A stretch of DNA of 21,395 nucleotides, from the NCBI GenBank assembly GCA_937892955.1, contig CALBKH010000099.1:1-21395 (forward strand). Reading direction: 5' to 3'. The DNA is from an uncultured Alphaproteobacteria bacterium. GTDB taxonomy: Bacteria > Pseudomonadota > Alphaproteobacteria > Rhizobiales > Ancalomicrobiaceae. Below the pieces are notes generated by a model that made no database searches, was not told the origin of the DNA, and saw only the letters and a list, made by a program, of their open reading frames with translations. This document shows, one piece after another, positions 14,291 through 21,395 of this stretch; position 1 is the first letter of the stretch; every line of letters starts with the position of its first letter. A program made the position numbers and the translations under genes.

Positions 14291-15396
14291 GGTGTCGACC
14301 TCCACAGGTAGCCGACCGTTCCGACGTCGGCGGAGAGAACGAGCTTGCTGCTGCTCGCAGCGCTGAGGGCTCGGGTGAAAGCCTTCCGTCTCGAGGCGAG
14401 TTCGTCGGCAGCGTGCGAGCGGATGAATTCGTCGCGAACCATCTCGACCCGGACGGCGCGAACCGAACCGCTGTAGCCGGGGGGCTGCATGTCCTCGCCG
14501 AAGTCGACCAAGGCGTTTTCGAAGGCGGTGACGAACAGGCGCTGAGAAGCGGGAACCGGCATCTTCCGGGCCGACTTGCCGCCGTCGCCATAGGTCGGTT
14601 CGGTCACGTTGGTGACGATGCAAGTCGTGATCGGCTCGCCTTCGTCGTCCTGCCCGATCTCGACGACGTCGAGGCCGAAGGTCCACGTCGCGTTGTCGGC
14701 CCCGTCTTTCGACTTCGCGAGCCGAACCGTACGCACGCCGTTCTCGACTGAGATCGACCATTCGATGTCCGCCGCGCCGTGTAGGGCGGAACTTCCCCGC
14801 ATCCCCGCTTCGGCGTTCTTGCCCGCGTGATGCACCGCGAGCACCAGGCACCGCAGTTCCCGTGAGATCCGGTCGGCGTTCGCGATGAACACCCCCATTT
14901 CCTTCGCCGAGTTCTCGTCGATGCCGGTGGTGGCGCGGGCGACGGTGTCGAGCACGACGACGCCGGGGCTCCAGCCGGCCGGGAAGGTGTGAGATCTGAT
15001 CGCCGAGACGAGGGCGTCGGTGTCACCGCTCGCCGTGCCGAGGTTAGGGGTCGCAGCGATCATAGAGAACGGTGCGCCCCAGGCGTCGAGGCGATCCCGA
15101 GCAGCGACGGCGCGACGCCGGAAGCCTTCGGCCCCCTCGGCTGCGACAAAGACGACGCCCGTCTGTTCGACTCTCTGCCCCGCCCACCGCTTACCGAGGG
15201 CGATGTGAAGCGCGGCGTCGAGGGCGACAAAGGATTTCCCCGAGCCCGGCGGACCGTAGATCACGCCGAGACCGGATCGGGGGAGGAGGCCCCGCACCAG
15301 GTCCGTCGAGCCGCGGGCGAAGTCGATCTCGTCGAGTGGGATCGGCCGAAATTTTTCGGCAGGAGACTGGGGCGATCGGAGGGGTTCACCGCGCAT
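14287..15396 (-). CDS. RepA-like AAA ATPase / replicative helicase
   Basis: A 369-residue RecA-fold ATPase of the AAA_25/RepA type, resembling the hexameric helicase of plasmid RSF1010. Walker A is GPPGSGKS (48-55), Walker B is VVVLD (146-150), and a sensor-like VHHAGK follows (H190) with RGSSALHGAAD at 200-210. The C-terminal ~90 residues probably form a winged-helix region. It likely unwinds or remodels DNA for island replication. The ATG at 15396 has GGGGAGG 7 bases upstream and overlaps the previous gene by 11 bases; its stop overlaps the RuvC-like start. No primase gene is seen next to it. Confidence 0.85.
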   Translation of the reverse strand: MRGEPLRSPQSPAEKFRPIPLDEIDFARGSTDLVRGLLPRSGLGVIYGPPGSGKSFVALDAALHIALGKRWAGQRVEQTGVVFVAAEGAEGFRRRAVAARDRLDAWGAPFSMIAATPNLGTASGDTDALVSAIRSHTFPAGWSPGVVVLDTVARATTGIDENSAKEMGVFIANADRISRELRCLVLAVHHAGKNAEAGMRGSSALHGAADIEWSISVENGVRTVRLAKSKDGADNATWTFGLDVVEIGQDDEGEPITTCIVTNVTEPTYGDGGKSARKMPVPASQRLFVTAFENALVDFGEDMQPPGYSGSVRAVRVEMVRDEFIRSHAADELASRRKAFTRALSAASSSKLVLSADVGTVGYLWRSTP

Positions 15397-15649
15397 CGGC
15401 AAGCCTCCCCTGGATCGAGGCGAGGGCCGCGTCGCGGGCGATCCGGTCGTGGACTCGGTCTTCCGCCTCGATCATCGCGAGCATGGCGTCCCGCCCCGCT
15501 GCTACGGCTCGAAAGGCCGAAGCCTGCGTCCGACCGCATGCGCAGAGCGTATTGACCATCCCGATCGAGAGATCATCCCACGCCATCTCGACGGCATCGA
15601 TGAGGCTGTCTTCCGCTCGGCGGATGTGGGGAGAGTGGCGAACGATCAT
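15386..15649 (-). CDS. Small island protein of unknown function (87 aa)
   Basis: Starts MIVRHSPHIRRAEDSL, with GGGGAGGTG 5-6 bases upstream of the ATG. The ATG overlaps the stop of the preceding gene (ATGA), and its own end overlaps the helicase gene start. The protein is Ala-rich and predicted helical, with two cysteines (TLCACGRT). No family is recognised; the operon position suggests a role in replication or its control. Confidence 0.65.
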   Translation of the reverse strand: MIVRHSPHIRRAEDSLIDAVEMAWDDLSIGMVNTLCACGRTQASAFRAVAAGRDAMLAMIEAEDRVHDRIARDAALASIQGRLADAR

Positions 15650-15849
15650 GAACGCACCTCCCCGAAGACTAGGAGGGCGAGCGCTGCCGCCGTGTCTGGC
15701 ATGAGCGCCAACGCATGACCGAGCTTGGCGGCTTGGAACCGCGCGAGGGCGGTGGTATCCTTGAAATCGTTCAGGCTGCCCGCGTGAACTGTTTCCAGAG
15801 CCCCGCCGCGATGCCAGCCGCGCGCGGGGTTCTTCGTCGAGAGGGTCAT
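15646..15849 (-). CDS. Small island protein of unknown function (67 aa)
   Basis: Starts MTLSTKNPARGWHRGG with GAGGAGG upstream. Both ends overlap neighbours by ATGA junctions. The C-terminal half (LARFQAAKLGHALALM) looks helical. No family is recognised. Confidence 0.6.
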   Translation of the reverse strand: MTLSTKNPARGWHRGGALETVHAGSLNDFKDTTALARFQAAKLGHALALMPDTAAALALLVFGEVRS

Positions 15850-16175
15850 TCGAAAACCTCCTCGGTTTGAAGATTGTCGATGGGGATGTCGGCCGGCTCG
15901 TAGCGCTCGGGAAGCGCGAGGAGAGCCGACCACGCGATGGGGTCGCAGTCGCCCGCCTTGGCGTGCGTGACTCCCATGAGGGCTTCGCGGGTGCGGAAGT
16001 AGCTGTCACCGGTCCAACGCGGCGCAGCACCGGTCCAGCCCTTACGGCGTTGCAGAATCCATTGGATGTCGTCGCGACACCGGCTGACGCGCCAGCGAGT
16101 GTTGAGCTTGGCGACGACCGCCCCATAGGCATCGTCGGTTTCGTTCGCTGAGGATCGAGCAAGGTGGGAGATCAT
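15846..16175 (-). CDS. Conserved-looking island protein, unknown function (109 aa)
   Basis: It has a Trp-rich core, NTRWRVSRCRDDIQWILQRR, then a segment with SYFRTREALM and, after an acidic stretch, LLALPERYE. This pattern resembles short proteins often seen in alphaproteobacterial islands and prophages; no function is known to me. GAGGTG lies upstream of the ATG at 16175. Both ends form ATGA overlaps with neighbours. Confidence 0.7.
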   Translation of the reverse strand: MISHLARSSANETDDAYGAVVAKLNTRWRVSRCRDDIQWILQRRKGWTGAAPRWTGDSYFRTREALMGVTHAKAGDCDPIAWSALLALPERYEPADIPIDNLQTEEVFE

Positions 16176-16402
16176 GCCGCACCTCGCTCGTTGCGGAGGT
16201 CGACGACGCGAGCGCCGCAGGACCGCCAGACTGCGAGGGTGTGGTCGATGGTTCCTTCATCGCCCGAGCGCCAGACGATCGCGGCGCCGTGGCGGTGGGA
16301 GAGTGTAAGGGCGTCGATCGGAAGGCCGGTCGCAGTGCGAAGGCGCTCTACGTGGATCGTGTGAGCGCCGCCACCGAGGGAAAGTCGGATAGCGTCGCCC
16401 AT
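16172..16402 (-). CDS. Small island protein of unknown function (76 aa)
   Basis: Starts MGDAIRLSLGGGAHTIHVER. The ATG at 16402 overlaps the excisionase stop by one base (TGATG), and its own stop overlaps the next ATG. An in-frame TTG at 16405 is an alternative start. A likely helix-rich C-terminus, but no recognised domain. Confidence 0.6.
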   Translation of the reverse strand: MGDAIRLSLGGGAHTIHVERLRTATGLPIDALTLSHRHGAAIVWRSGDEGTIDHTLAVWRSCGARVVDLRNERGAA

Positions 16403-16596
16403 CAAACCGCCTCCGAGATGAGGCGTTCGAGTTCAGCGTGGGGGATAAGTGTTCGTCCGGCGATCTTGATCGCCTTCAGCTTCCCCTCGCCGATCAGCTT
16501 ATAAAGTGTGCTTCGACCGAGCCCTACTTGACCGCAGGCGTCATTGATACGATGCGCCAAAGGGCAGATCTGGTCTTTGGGAAGTTTCGGAGCCAT
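16402..16596 (-). CDS. AlpA/excisionase-family HTH DNA-binding protein
   Basis: A 64-residue MerR-like winged HTH of the AlpA/HTH_17 excisionase class. CGQVGLGRSTLYKLIGEGKL is the helix-turn-helix, and KAIKIAGRTLIPHAELERLI is the wing and following helix. It probably directs integrase toward excision and may regulate the operon. GAGGTAA lies 5-7 bases upstream of the ATG. It is the first gene of the overlapped operon running to the RuvC-like gene, so its promoter should lie in the 67-bp gap after the AT-rich gene. Confidence 0.85.
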   Translation of the reverse strand: MAPKLPKDQICPLAHRINDACGQVGLGRSTLYKLIGEGKLKAIKIAGRTLIPHAELERLISEAV

Positions 16597-16663
16597 GGGC
16601 TTACCTCGTTGTTCGAGTCAGCCCATTCTTGTCTGTGTCCGTATCGCCAGCTTGTGGAAAAAA

Positions 16664-17638
16664 TTATCGGGACTTCGCAGACTTTTCCCCACTTGCAATG
16701 TCTCTGCCTTCCTTCGCCCGTGCCTTGTTGTCCGCCTTCACGATTTGCGAAACGGCATAGGCAAATGTTTCGAGAGACGGGCTGTGTTGACGGAGATGAC
16801 TTGGGACAAAATTTTCCGATAAAATGTAGCAGATTTTATCTAGATTGCCGATACGAACAGTATTCCGTCCGCTCGATCCATTCGGTAATTTGTATTTTTG
16901 TAGGATTGATCTTATGGAAAGAACCCAATTTTCCCAAGCCTCTCCCGGCTTGGCGCCATACTCGCTCGGATTGGCCTCAAGATTATTGATAGTTCTTTTA
17001 ATTTCAAATTCTATTAAATGAAATTGCTCTGTAGAAAATTGAACCCCTTTCAAGGACAATCGATTGCTAAGTATTTCCGCAGCAATACGATAGGCTCCTT
17101 TGTATTCATCCACAAGCAGCTGCGTTAGCCTACTTGCCTCATTGTTTATTTCACGTTCTTTTGCAAATACTTTATATTCGTCACAGGTCAGTACGCAACC
17201 AGTGTCATCTCTTAATGTTCTACCTTCTTTGATTTTGTCGTTTAATTCAATTTCTACACGCTTATCTGCATCGTTATTCCATTTTTTGTCATTGACGACT
17301 TTTTTGTAGAAGGACGGTCTCTTGCTTCTAAATATTGACCGAGATACTTTTTCTGTATTGTTAAACGCCTTGATTGAATCAAGCATGCTTCTGAGTACTT
17401 TGCGAATATATTCGCCTTCCCCAACTGATTCACTCTCCCCGTCGCGTTTAGTTGGCATTCGTGGGATGACTTCGACATGCCGCCTTCCAACATACTTGCA
17501 TGTCGCAGATGCGAGGTCTTTCCTTACATCGTCCCGAAGTATGTGACCGTAGGTTTCTTCAACATTATTCCACTTGGCATCGCGGATATCGATTTTATGC
17601 CCGATAGGAGCTTCTAGGCGAAATCGCGTTCTAGTCAT
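16664..17638 (-). CDS. AT-rich island gene of unknown function (324 aa)
   Basis: A 324-residue highly charged, mainly helical soluble protein with no signal peptide or membrane segment. No family is recognised. Landmarks: an N-terminal RFRLEAPIGHKIDIRDAKWNN, a long Lys/Arg/Asp/Glu-rich middle (SIFRSKRPSFYKKVVND, ELNDKIKEGRTLRDD), a helix FSTEQFHLIEFEIKRTINNL (201-220) and a basic tail. The DNA is much more AT-rich than all neighbours, pointing to recent foreign origin. The ATG at 17638 lies 3 bases after the antitoxin stop, with GGAGTG from the antitoxin end as its ribosome-binding site. It therefore appears co-expressed with the toxin-antitoxin pair. A defence or addiction role is possible but unsupported by motifs. 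Confidence 0.75.
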   Translation of the reverse strand: MTRTRFRLEAPIGHKIDIRDAKWNNVEETYGHILRDDVRKDLASATCKYVGRRHVEVIPRMPTKRDGESESVGEGEYIRKVLRSMLDSIKAFNNTEKVSRSIFRSKRPSFYKKVVNDKKWNNDADKRVEIELNDKIKEGRTLRDDTGCVLTCDEYKVFAKEREINNEASRLTQLLVDEYKGAYRIAAEILSNRLSLKGVQFSTEQFHLIEFEIKRTINNLEANPSEYGAKPGEAWENWVLSIRSILQKYKLPNGSSGRNTVRIGNLDKICYILSENFVPSHLRQHSPSLETFAYAVSQIVKADNKARAKEGRDIASGEKSAKSR

Positions 17639-17641
17639 GGA

Positions 17642-17932
17642 TCACTCCGCAGCGACCAACGCAACCACCGCTCGCCGCCCGAGGGCGCGGGCGTAGCGCT
17701 CCACGGTCTCCCACGTTGGCTTGACCTTGCCGCCTTCCATGCGCGCCACCGCCGCCTGTGAGGTTCCCATGCGGCGCGCCACCTCCACCTGAGTGAGGCC
17801 GGCTTCCCGACGCGCCTCGGAAAGCGCGAAGGCGAGTTCCATGTCGGGGCCGATGCGCTCGTATTCGGCGACGAAGGCGGGGTCCGTCTTCCATTCGTCG
17901 GAGAGCTTGGAGAAGGGAACGGTGTCGGTCAT
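17642..17932 (-). CDS. higA: XRE-family HTH antitoxin, HigA-like
   Basis: A 96-residue protein with an N-terminal toxin-contact region and an XRE-type HTH at about 45-70 (LTQVEVARRMGTSQAAVARMEGG). It likely neutralises the upstream RelE-fold toxin and represses its own promoter, as HigA proteins do. The ATG overlaps the toxin stop (ATGA). The toxin-first gene order is the HigBA order. Confidence 0.85.
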   Translation of the reverse strand: MTDTVPFSKLSDEWKTDPAFVAEYERIGPDMELAFALSEARREAGLTQVEVARRMGTSQAAVARMEGGKVKPTWETVERYARALGRRAVVALVAAE

Positions 17933-18255
17933 GGCTGCAATTCCTTCGCTCGTTCCAAGGCCCGATCGATGTACCGGCGCGGCGTCTTCTGCGTCCTCTT
18001 CTCGAACGCCAGCAGGATCACCACCCGCCGGCCGGTCGCGGTCACGTAGAGCGCCCGCCCTTCGATCCGCCGCCCCGAGGGTCGCACCTCCCAGAGCTTG
18101 CCTTCGAGGTGTTTCACGAAGGGCTCGCCCAACCGTTCGAGGCCGACGTGCTCGACCCGCTCGACGATCCTCGCCAGCGACGCACGAAGTTCGACCGGCC
18201 ATTCGGCGAGTTCGGCTCGCGCTTCAATCGTCACCTCAATCGTCCAACGATCCAT
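17929..18255 (-). CDS. higB: RelE/HigB-family toxin (Gp49-like)
   Basis: A 108-residue protein of the phage Gp49-like/HigB branch of the RelE/ParE fold. Diagnostic stretches are KLWEVRPSGRR (53-63), GRALYVTATGRRVVILLAF (66-84) and the basic KRTQKTPRRYIDRAL (86-100). Such toxins cleave mRNA at the ribosome. GAGTG sits about 6 bases before the ATG at 18255. It is the first gene of the toxin - antitoxin - unknown trio, and an AT-rich stretch upstream (18245-18275) probably holds the operator. Confidence 0.85.
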   Translation of the reverse strand: MDRWTIEVTIEARAELAEWPVELRASLARIVERVEHVGLERLGEPFVKHLEGKLWEVRPSGRRIEGRALYVTATGRRVVILLAFEKRTQKTPRRYIDRALERAKELQP

Positions 18256-18472
18256 ATATCACACTCGGCATATTGGTTGAAGGCTTTTCGGACGACGCCG
18301 GACGTGGATGGACGTTCGCGAGCGGTTTCGGAGGGAAAGGCGGCGGTCACGAAACCACCGCCGATCAGGTCACGCCGCCGACAGCTTCAGCAAGCCATAG
18401 CGACGGTCCCTTCGTCGTTGTGGTGAGGCCGGGAACGGTGACGCAACCACCGCCCCGGCCGCTATCGCCCGG

Positions 18473-19702
18473 TCACGCGACCGGGGATTTCGGTTTGAGC
18501 TTGAGGGTGACGACGTTCGCCGCCTTGGGCTCGACAAAGCCTTCCCAAGCTTCCATGAGCTTACGCCGCTTTTCCAGCGCATCGCCGCGCCGGTAAGCCT
18601 GCTCGACCGCGTTGCCGACGATATGAGCGAGCGCCGACTCGGCGACTTCACGCGGGAAGGGCGTGCACTCGCCGCACCAGTCGCGGAAGCTCGATCGGAA
18701 GCCGTGGGGGACGAAGCCCGTCTCGCCCATGCGCTCCAGCAGTTGTTTGAACGCCATATTGGAGAGAGGGCGCCCGGCACGACCACCGGGGAAGACGTAG
18801 GAGGCGGGATCGGCGGTGGTCCGCAGCTTGACCGCCTCGTCGAGGATCGCCAGCGCACGAGCCGTCAGCGGCACACGGTGCGGCTTCCGCGCCTTCATTC
18901 TCTCGGCGGGGATGGTCCAGAGCTTGGCGGTGGTGTCGATCTCACCCCACGTCGCACCGAACACCTCACCGGCACGCCCGGCCGTGAGGATCAGGAATTC
19001 GAGGGCGCGCGCCGCGACGGCTTCCCGCTCACGCAACCGACCGACGAAGCCAGGGACGTCTTCGAAGTGCAGCGCCGGCATGTGGCCGCGCGCCATGAGC
19101 TTCTGACGGCGAGGGAGGAGGTTCGCGAGGTGCCCACGCCAACGGGCGGGGTTCTCGCCCGAGCGGAGCCCCTTCGCCTTGGCTGCGTCCAGCACCTTTT
19201 CGATGCGACCGCGAAGCCGTGAGGCGGTTTCCTGCTTCGCCTGCCAGACAGGCTTGAGCACCGCGAGGACGTCGGCGGTGTCGATCTCAGAGACCAGCTT
19301 CGACCGGATCGGGCCGCAATAGGCGTCGCCGAGCGTCTGTTCCCACTGGTAGACATGCTTGTCGTTCGAGAAGCCGGCCTTGAGCGTTTCGACCAGTTCA
19401 TCGGCGAAGGTGCCGAAGGTCGGGATGGTGGGACGTTCGGCCTTGCGCGCGTCGACGGGGTCGATGCCGTCGCGGAGTGATCGTTTCGCCGCATCCACCG
19501 CGTCGCGGGCGTCCTTCAGGCTCACGTCGGCCGTCGAGCCGAGCCCCATGTCGCGCCGCTTGCCGGCGACCTGATAGCGGAAGATCCAGGCCCGGGCCGA
19601 TCCCTTGATCTGGAGATAGAGCCCTTCGCCACAGGCGTGGAGACCATCGGCCTTGATCGCCTTCACCTGCCGATCGTTGAGCTTCGCGACCACCTTCGGC
19701 AT
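18473..19702 (-). CDS. int: P4-type tyrosine integrase
   Basis: A ~409-residue (412 from an upstream GTG) site-specific tyrosine recombinase. It has an N-terminal DUF4102-type arm-binding domain (LNDRQVKAIKADGLHACGEG, GKRRDMGLGS), a core-binding domain, and a catalytic domain with the arginine in TAGRAGEV, H and R in HGFRSSFRDW, histidine in LAHIVG and the tyrosine in VEQAYRRGD. It is responsible for insertion at tRNA-Ala. The ATG at 19702 with GGGTGG upstream is preferred; GTG at 19711 is the alternative. The paired ACCCATCATC boxes overlap its translation-start region, so self-binding could repress it. A GACCGGG hairpin spans its stop codon. Confidence 0.92.
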   Translation of the reverse strand: MPKVVAKLNDRQVKAIKADGLHACGEGLYLQIKGSARAWIFRYQVAGKRRDMGLGSTADVSLKDARDAVDAAKRSLRDGIDPVDARKAERPTIPTFGTFADELVETLKAGFSNDKHVYQWEQTLGDAYCGPIRSKLVSEIDTADVLAVLKPVWQAKQETASRLRGRIEKVLDAAKAKGLRSGENPARWRGHLANLLPRRQKLMARGHMPALHFEDVPGFVGRLREREAVAARALEFLILTAGRAGEVFGATWGEIDTTAKLWTIPAERMKARKPHRVPLTARALAILDEAVKLRTTADPASYVFPGGRAGRPLSNMAFKQLLERMGETGFVPHGFRSSFRDWCGECTPFPREVAESALAHIVGNAVEQAYRRGDALEKRRKLMEAWEGFVEPKAANVVTLKLKPKSPVA

Positions 19703-19709
19703 GTCCGCC

Positions 19710-19731
19710 ACCCATCATCCGACCCATCATC
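19710..19731. repeat. Right integrase arm-site pair
   Basis: ACCCATCATC at 19710-19719 and 19722-19731, in the same orientation and spacing as the pair at 12480-12501. It lies directly upstream of the integrase start codon. Confidence 0.6.
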
Positions 19732-19854
19732 AATTCGCGCATTATAGCGGATGGTTGCGAACGACGATAGACATTCAACCGGCAAAATCGGCAGAAAACA
19801 GCCAGTTAATTGGACGCCAAAACTCAATGGTGAACGTTAGTTTGGTGGTCCTTG

Positions 19855-19898
19855 GCTCCACCAATTCTCTCCCGAAAAGCCGCGGATTTCCGCGGATT
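19855..19898. other. attR of the tRNA-Ala island
   Basis: GCTCCACCAATTC (19855-19867) repeats the tRNA-Ala 3' tail. CCGCGGATTTCCGCGG (19880-19895) repeats the terminator palindrome at the same distance as at attL. The bases between the two blocks differ, and only nine tRNA bases are duplicated. Confidence 0.75.
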
Positions 19899-20251
19899 TT
19901 GTTTTCTGGGGCTGATTTCTCCCGCTACTCGAGTTCGGTCGTGGGTGGATGACCGTGGGCGTATGTGAAGCGCTTCGAGCCCTCGCGGCTCGGCGAACAT
20001 CGGCAGACGCTTCGAAGTCTTCATCGGCCCTGCTCCTTCCCGCCTCGGGAAATGCGGCCGAAAACTCCAACTCCGAATGCTCCGGTTTTCAAGGATCGGA
20101 GCAGGACCGAACCTTCTGCAAAATTCGGGGATTGCAATAAAATTGAGCGCCCCCCGAATCTTTCGGCGGGCGCTCATTCCGGCGGAACTTCGAATATCGG
20201 GATTTTTTTCAATCTGGGCGGATCGCGGCAACGACCGGACCAACCGGGTCT
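19896..20251. other. Spacer right of attR, no gene except a terminator
   Basis: No credible coding region is seen; the overlapping reading frames on both strands lack ribosome-binding sites and family features. The terminator of the OmpW-like gene lies at 20136-20175. Confidence 0.5.
20136..20175 (-). terminator. Terminator of the OmpW-like gene
   Basis: On the minus strand the stem GAGCGCCC/GGGCGCTC (20145-20152 with 20168-20175), extended inside by CCGAA/TTCGG pairs, is followed by AATTTTATT. It lies about 77 bases after the OmpW stop. Confidence 0.75.
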
Positions 20252-20938
20252 TCAGAAGCGGTATGCGATACCACTATAGATGACGGTCGGATCGAGACGA
20301 ACCTTGGCCGTCACCGGCGTCGGACCGAGGTTGCCCGACGCGTCCACGGACAGGAACAGTTGTTTCACGTCCACGAAGGCCGCCCAGTTGCGATCGATGG
20401 CGAAGTCGAAGCCTGCCTGGAGAACGAAAGCGGGTGCGCCTTTGACCGAGAGATTGGAGACGGAGCCGTCTTTGGAATCGAAAATGAAGCCGTAGCCGCC
20501 GCCGAGACCGGCGTAGGGCTGGAAGGCGCCGAAGTCGCGGAAGTGGTAGGTCGCGGTCAACGTCGCCGGACCATAGGTCACCTTGCCGGCCGTACCCAGA
20601 GCGGACGCCGTACCGCGACCGCCGAGGCTTGCGGTCGGCGGAATCCCCAAGCCGACTTCGACCGCGATGTCGTGTGTCACGAAGTAGCCGATGCCGAATA
20701 GCGCAGCAAAATTGTTGGACGCTCGGGCAGATGCGCCCGGCACCTGGCCAGCCGGCGTGTAGAGTTTCGCGCTCGAATTGAAGAAGACACCGCCGGGACC
20801 GATTTTGAAGAACCATTTCGGCTCTTCCGGCTTGGCCGGTGCGCCGAGATCGGCAGCGCTCACGCCGGTACCCGCGATCGTCACCAGGGCGGTCGCGCAC
20901 GCCAACGCGTGGAGCATGGATTTCACACAGGTCTTCAT
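20252..20938 (-). CDS. OmpW-family outer membrane protein
   Basis: A 228-residue protein with signal peptide MKTCVKSMLHALACATALVT followed by a VSA-ADL cleavage site (about residue 28). The mature part alternates polar and hydrophobic residues as in an 8-strand beta-barrel: FKIGPGGVFFNSSAKLYTP, FAALFGIGYFVTHDIAVEVGLG, LTATYHFRDFGAFQPYAGLGGGYGF and DRNWAAFVDVKQLFLSVD. It ends in YRF, the aromatic C-terminus used by BAM for outer-membrane insertion. OmpW proteins form narrow hydrophobic channels; the substrate is unknown here. AAGGGGGG precedes the ATG at 20938. Confidence 0.9.
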   Translation of the reverse strand: MKTCVKSMLHALACATALVTIAGTGVSAADLGAPAKPEEPKWFFKIGPGGVFFNSSAKLYTPAGQVPGASARASNNFAALFGIGYFVTHDIAVEVGLGIPPTASLGGRGTASALGTAGKVTYGPATLTATYHFRDFGAFQPYAGLGGGYGFIFDSKDGSVSNLSVKGAPAFVLQAGFDFAIDRNWAAFVDVKQLFLSVDASGNLGPTPVTAKVRLDPTVIYSGIAYRF

Positions 20939-21340
20939 ATCGTCCCCCCTTTGGATCGAATTCTCTCTGAAGACGCCATCCACTTTTCCCGAAGGACCCG
21001 ATGTGGCTTCAGAGTAGCATCTGGCTTTTCCGATATTATGGAGGACTGTCGGATGCTATGAAAGGCGATCGCGAAATATATGATATCACCGGATGAAATA
21101 GTTCTTCCTTTCGCATGAGTTCAGAGGCCGCCGAACTTCGATGGCTCGACAGCGAGACGCGCGCGTTGGGTCGACGTCTGAACGTGAGGATGGATATCAG
21201 GGCGATCTGTTCTCTTTCTTTCTACCGCTTGGACATGTTTTTCCAGAAAATGATCGTGATATGGACCACGGCTCGTTCGTGTCCTCGGTGCTTTCTGCCG
21301 GAAGCAGGTTCTACAGCGGCCGGCGAGACTACTTCACCGG
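20939..21340. other. Upstream region of the OmpW-like gene, 402 bp
   Basis: No convincing gene. It should hold the ompW-like promoter; TAATAT on the minus strand (21033-21038) is a possible -10 box. TAGCATC (21015-21021) and GATGCTA (21052-21058) form an inverted repeat spanning it, perhaps an operator. Confidence 0.4.
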
Positions 21341-21395
21341 TCACTTGCCGATCTTCGCCAGTTCGGCGGCCATTTCCGGGAGTGCGGTGAAGATG
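21341..21395 (-). CDS. C-terminal end of an unidentified gene
   Basis: The minus strand reads IFTALPEMAAELAKIGK then TGA (stop at 21341-21343), with backbone-like codon usage. Only 17 codons are visible, so no product can be named. Gene call inferred from codon bias and the absence of a competing frame. Confidence 0.5.
   Translation of the reverse strand, partial: IFTALPEMAAELAKIGK

Larger units (their letters stand above)
12424..19863. mobile_element. Integrative island at tRNA-Ala(CGC), about 7.4 kb
   Basis: The island is bounded by duplicated tRNA tail plus terminator palindrome. It contains a P4-type integrase at its right end, an AlpA-like excisionase, a RepA-like AAA helicase, a RuvC-like nuclease, a toxin-antitoxin pair and several unknown genes. 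Paired ACCCATCATC boxes flank both ends internally. No capsid, terminase, relaxase or type IV secretion gene is seen, so it would need a helper to move between cells. Base composition changes strongly inside it, with an AT-rich stretch at about 16800-17630. Confidence 0.85.

Noticed and set aside
18265..18300. Possible -35/-10 promoter (TTCAAC, N17, TATATG) at the toxin start
   Set aside because: The -10 box would overlap the toxin start codon, leaving no leader for translation.
19824..20243. Minus-strand 139-codon frame across attR
   Set aside because: Spans the att site and the OmpW terminator and shows no protein features.
21115..21390. Plus-strand 91-codon frame near the right edge
   Set aside because: No ribosome-binding site or domain, and it overlaps the better-supported minus-strand gene end.

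Overview
The window is high-GC chromosomal DNA of an alphaproteobacterium, most likely Hyphomicrobiales (Rhizobiales). The evidence is the giant NAD-type glutamate dehydrogenase, the rsmB - heparinase II/III - purH order, a DUF1674/SDHAF4 gene, a folD - DUF167 - yggT cluster, and a perfect CtrA-type TTAA-N7-TTAA site. The window was read by eye without searches, so family names rest on recognised motifs and gene order.

Left part (1-12347), conserved backbone. The 3' two-thirds or less of an NAD-glutamate dehydrogenase gene is followed by a hairpin- and repeat-rich spacer and an UMF1-like MFS transporter. On the minus strand lie rsmB, a heparinase II/III-family protein and purH, read right to left; purH converges on the transporter. 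A divergent spacer with two mirror-image hairpin elements separates rsmB from a small SDHAF4-like gene, which converges on a yggT - DUF167 - folD minus-strand operon. Both convergent junctions carry a related intergenic repeat.

Middle part (12348-19867), a roughly 7.4-kb integrative island inserted at the 3' end of tRNA-Ala(CGC). The tRNA tail and its terminator palindrome are duplicated at the far end (attL near 12415, attR near 19855). A P4-type tyrosine integrase sits at the right end. Paired ACCCATCATC boxes, probably integrase arm sites, lie just inside each end. From left to right the island holds two small secreted-protein genes (plus strand), a tightly overlapped minus-strand replication/excision operon (AlpA-like excisionase, four small unknown genes, RepA-like AAA helicase, RuvC-like nuclease), an AT-rich 324-codon gene of unknown function, a HigBA-like toxin-antitoxin pair directly upstream of it, and the integrase. 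A cluster of GGGACA/TGTCCC motifs inside the RuvC-like gene may be a replication origin.

Right part (19868-21395), backbone again: an OmpW-like outer membrane protein with its terminator, and the last codons of a minus-strand gene at the window edge.

The most unusual items are the toxin-antitoxin plus AT-rich unknown gene trio, the iteron-like cluster overlapping a coding region, and the mirror-image hairpin pair at 9738-9905.
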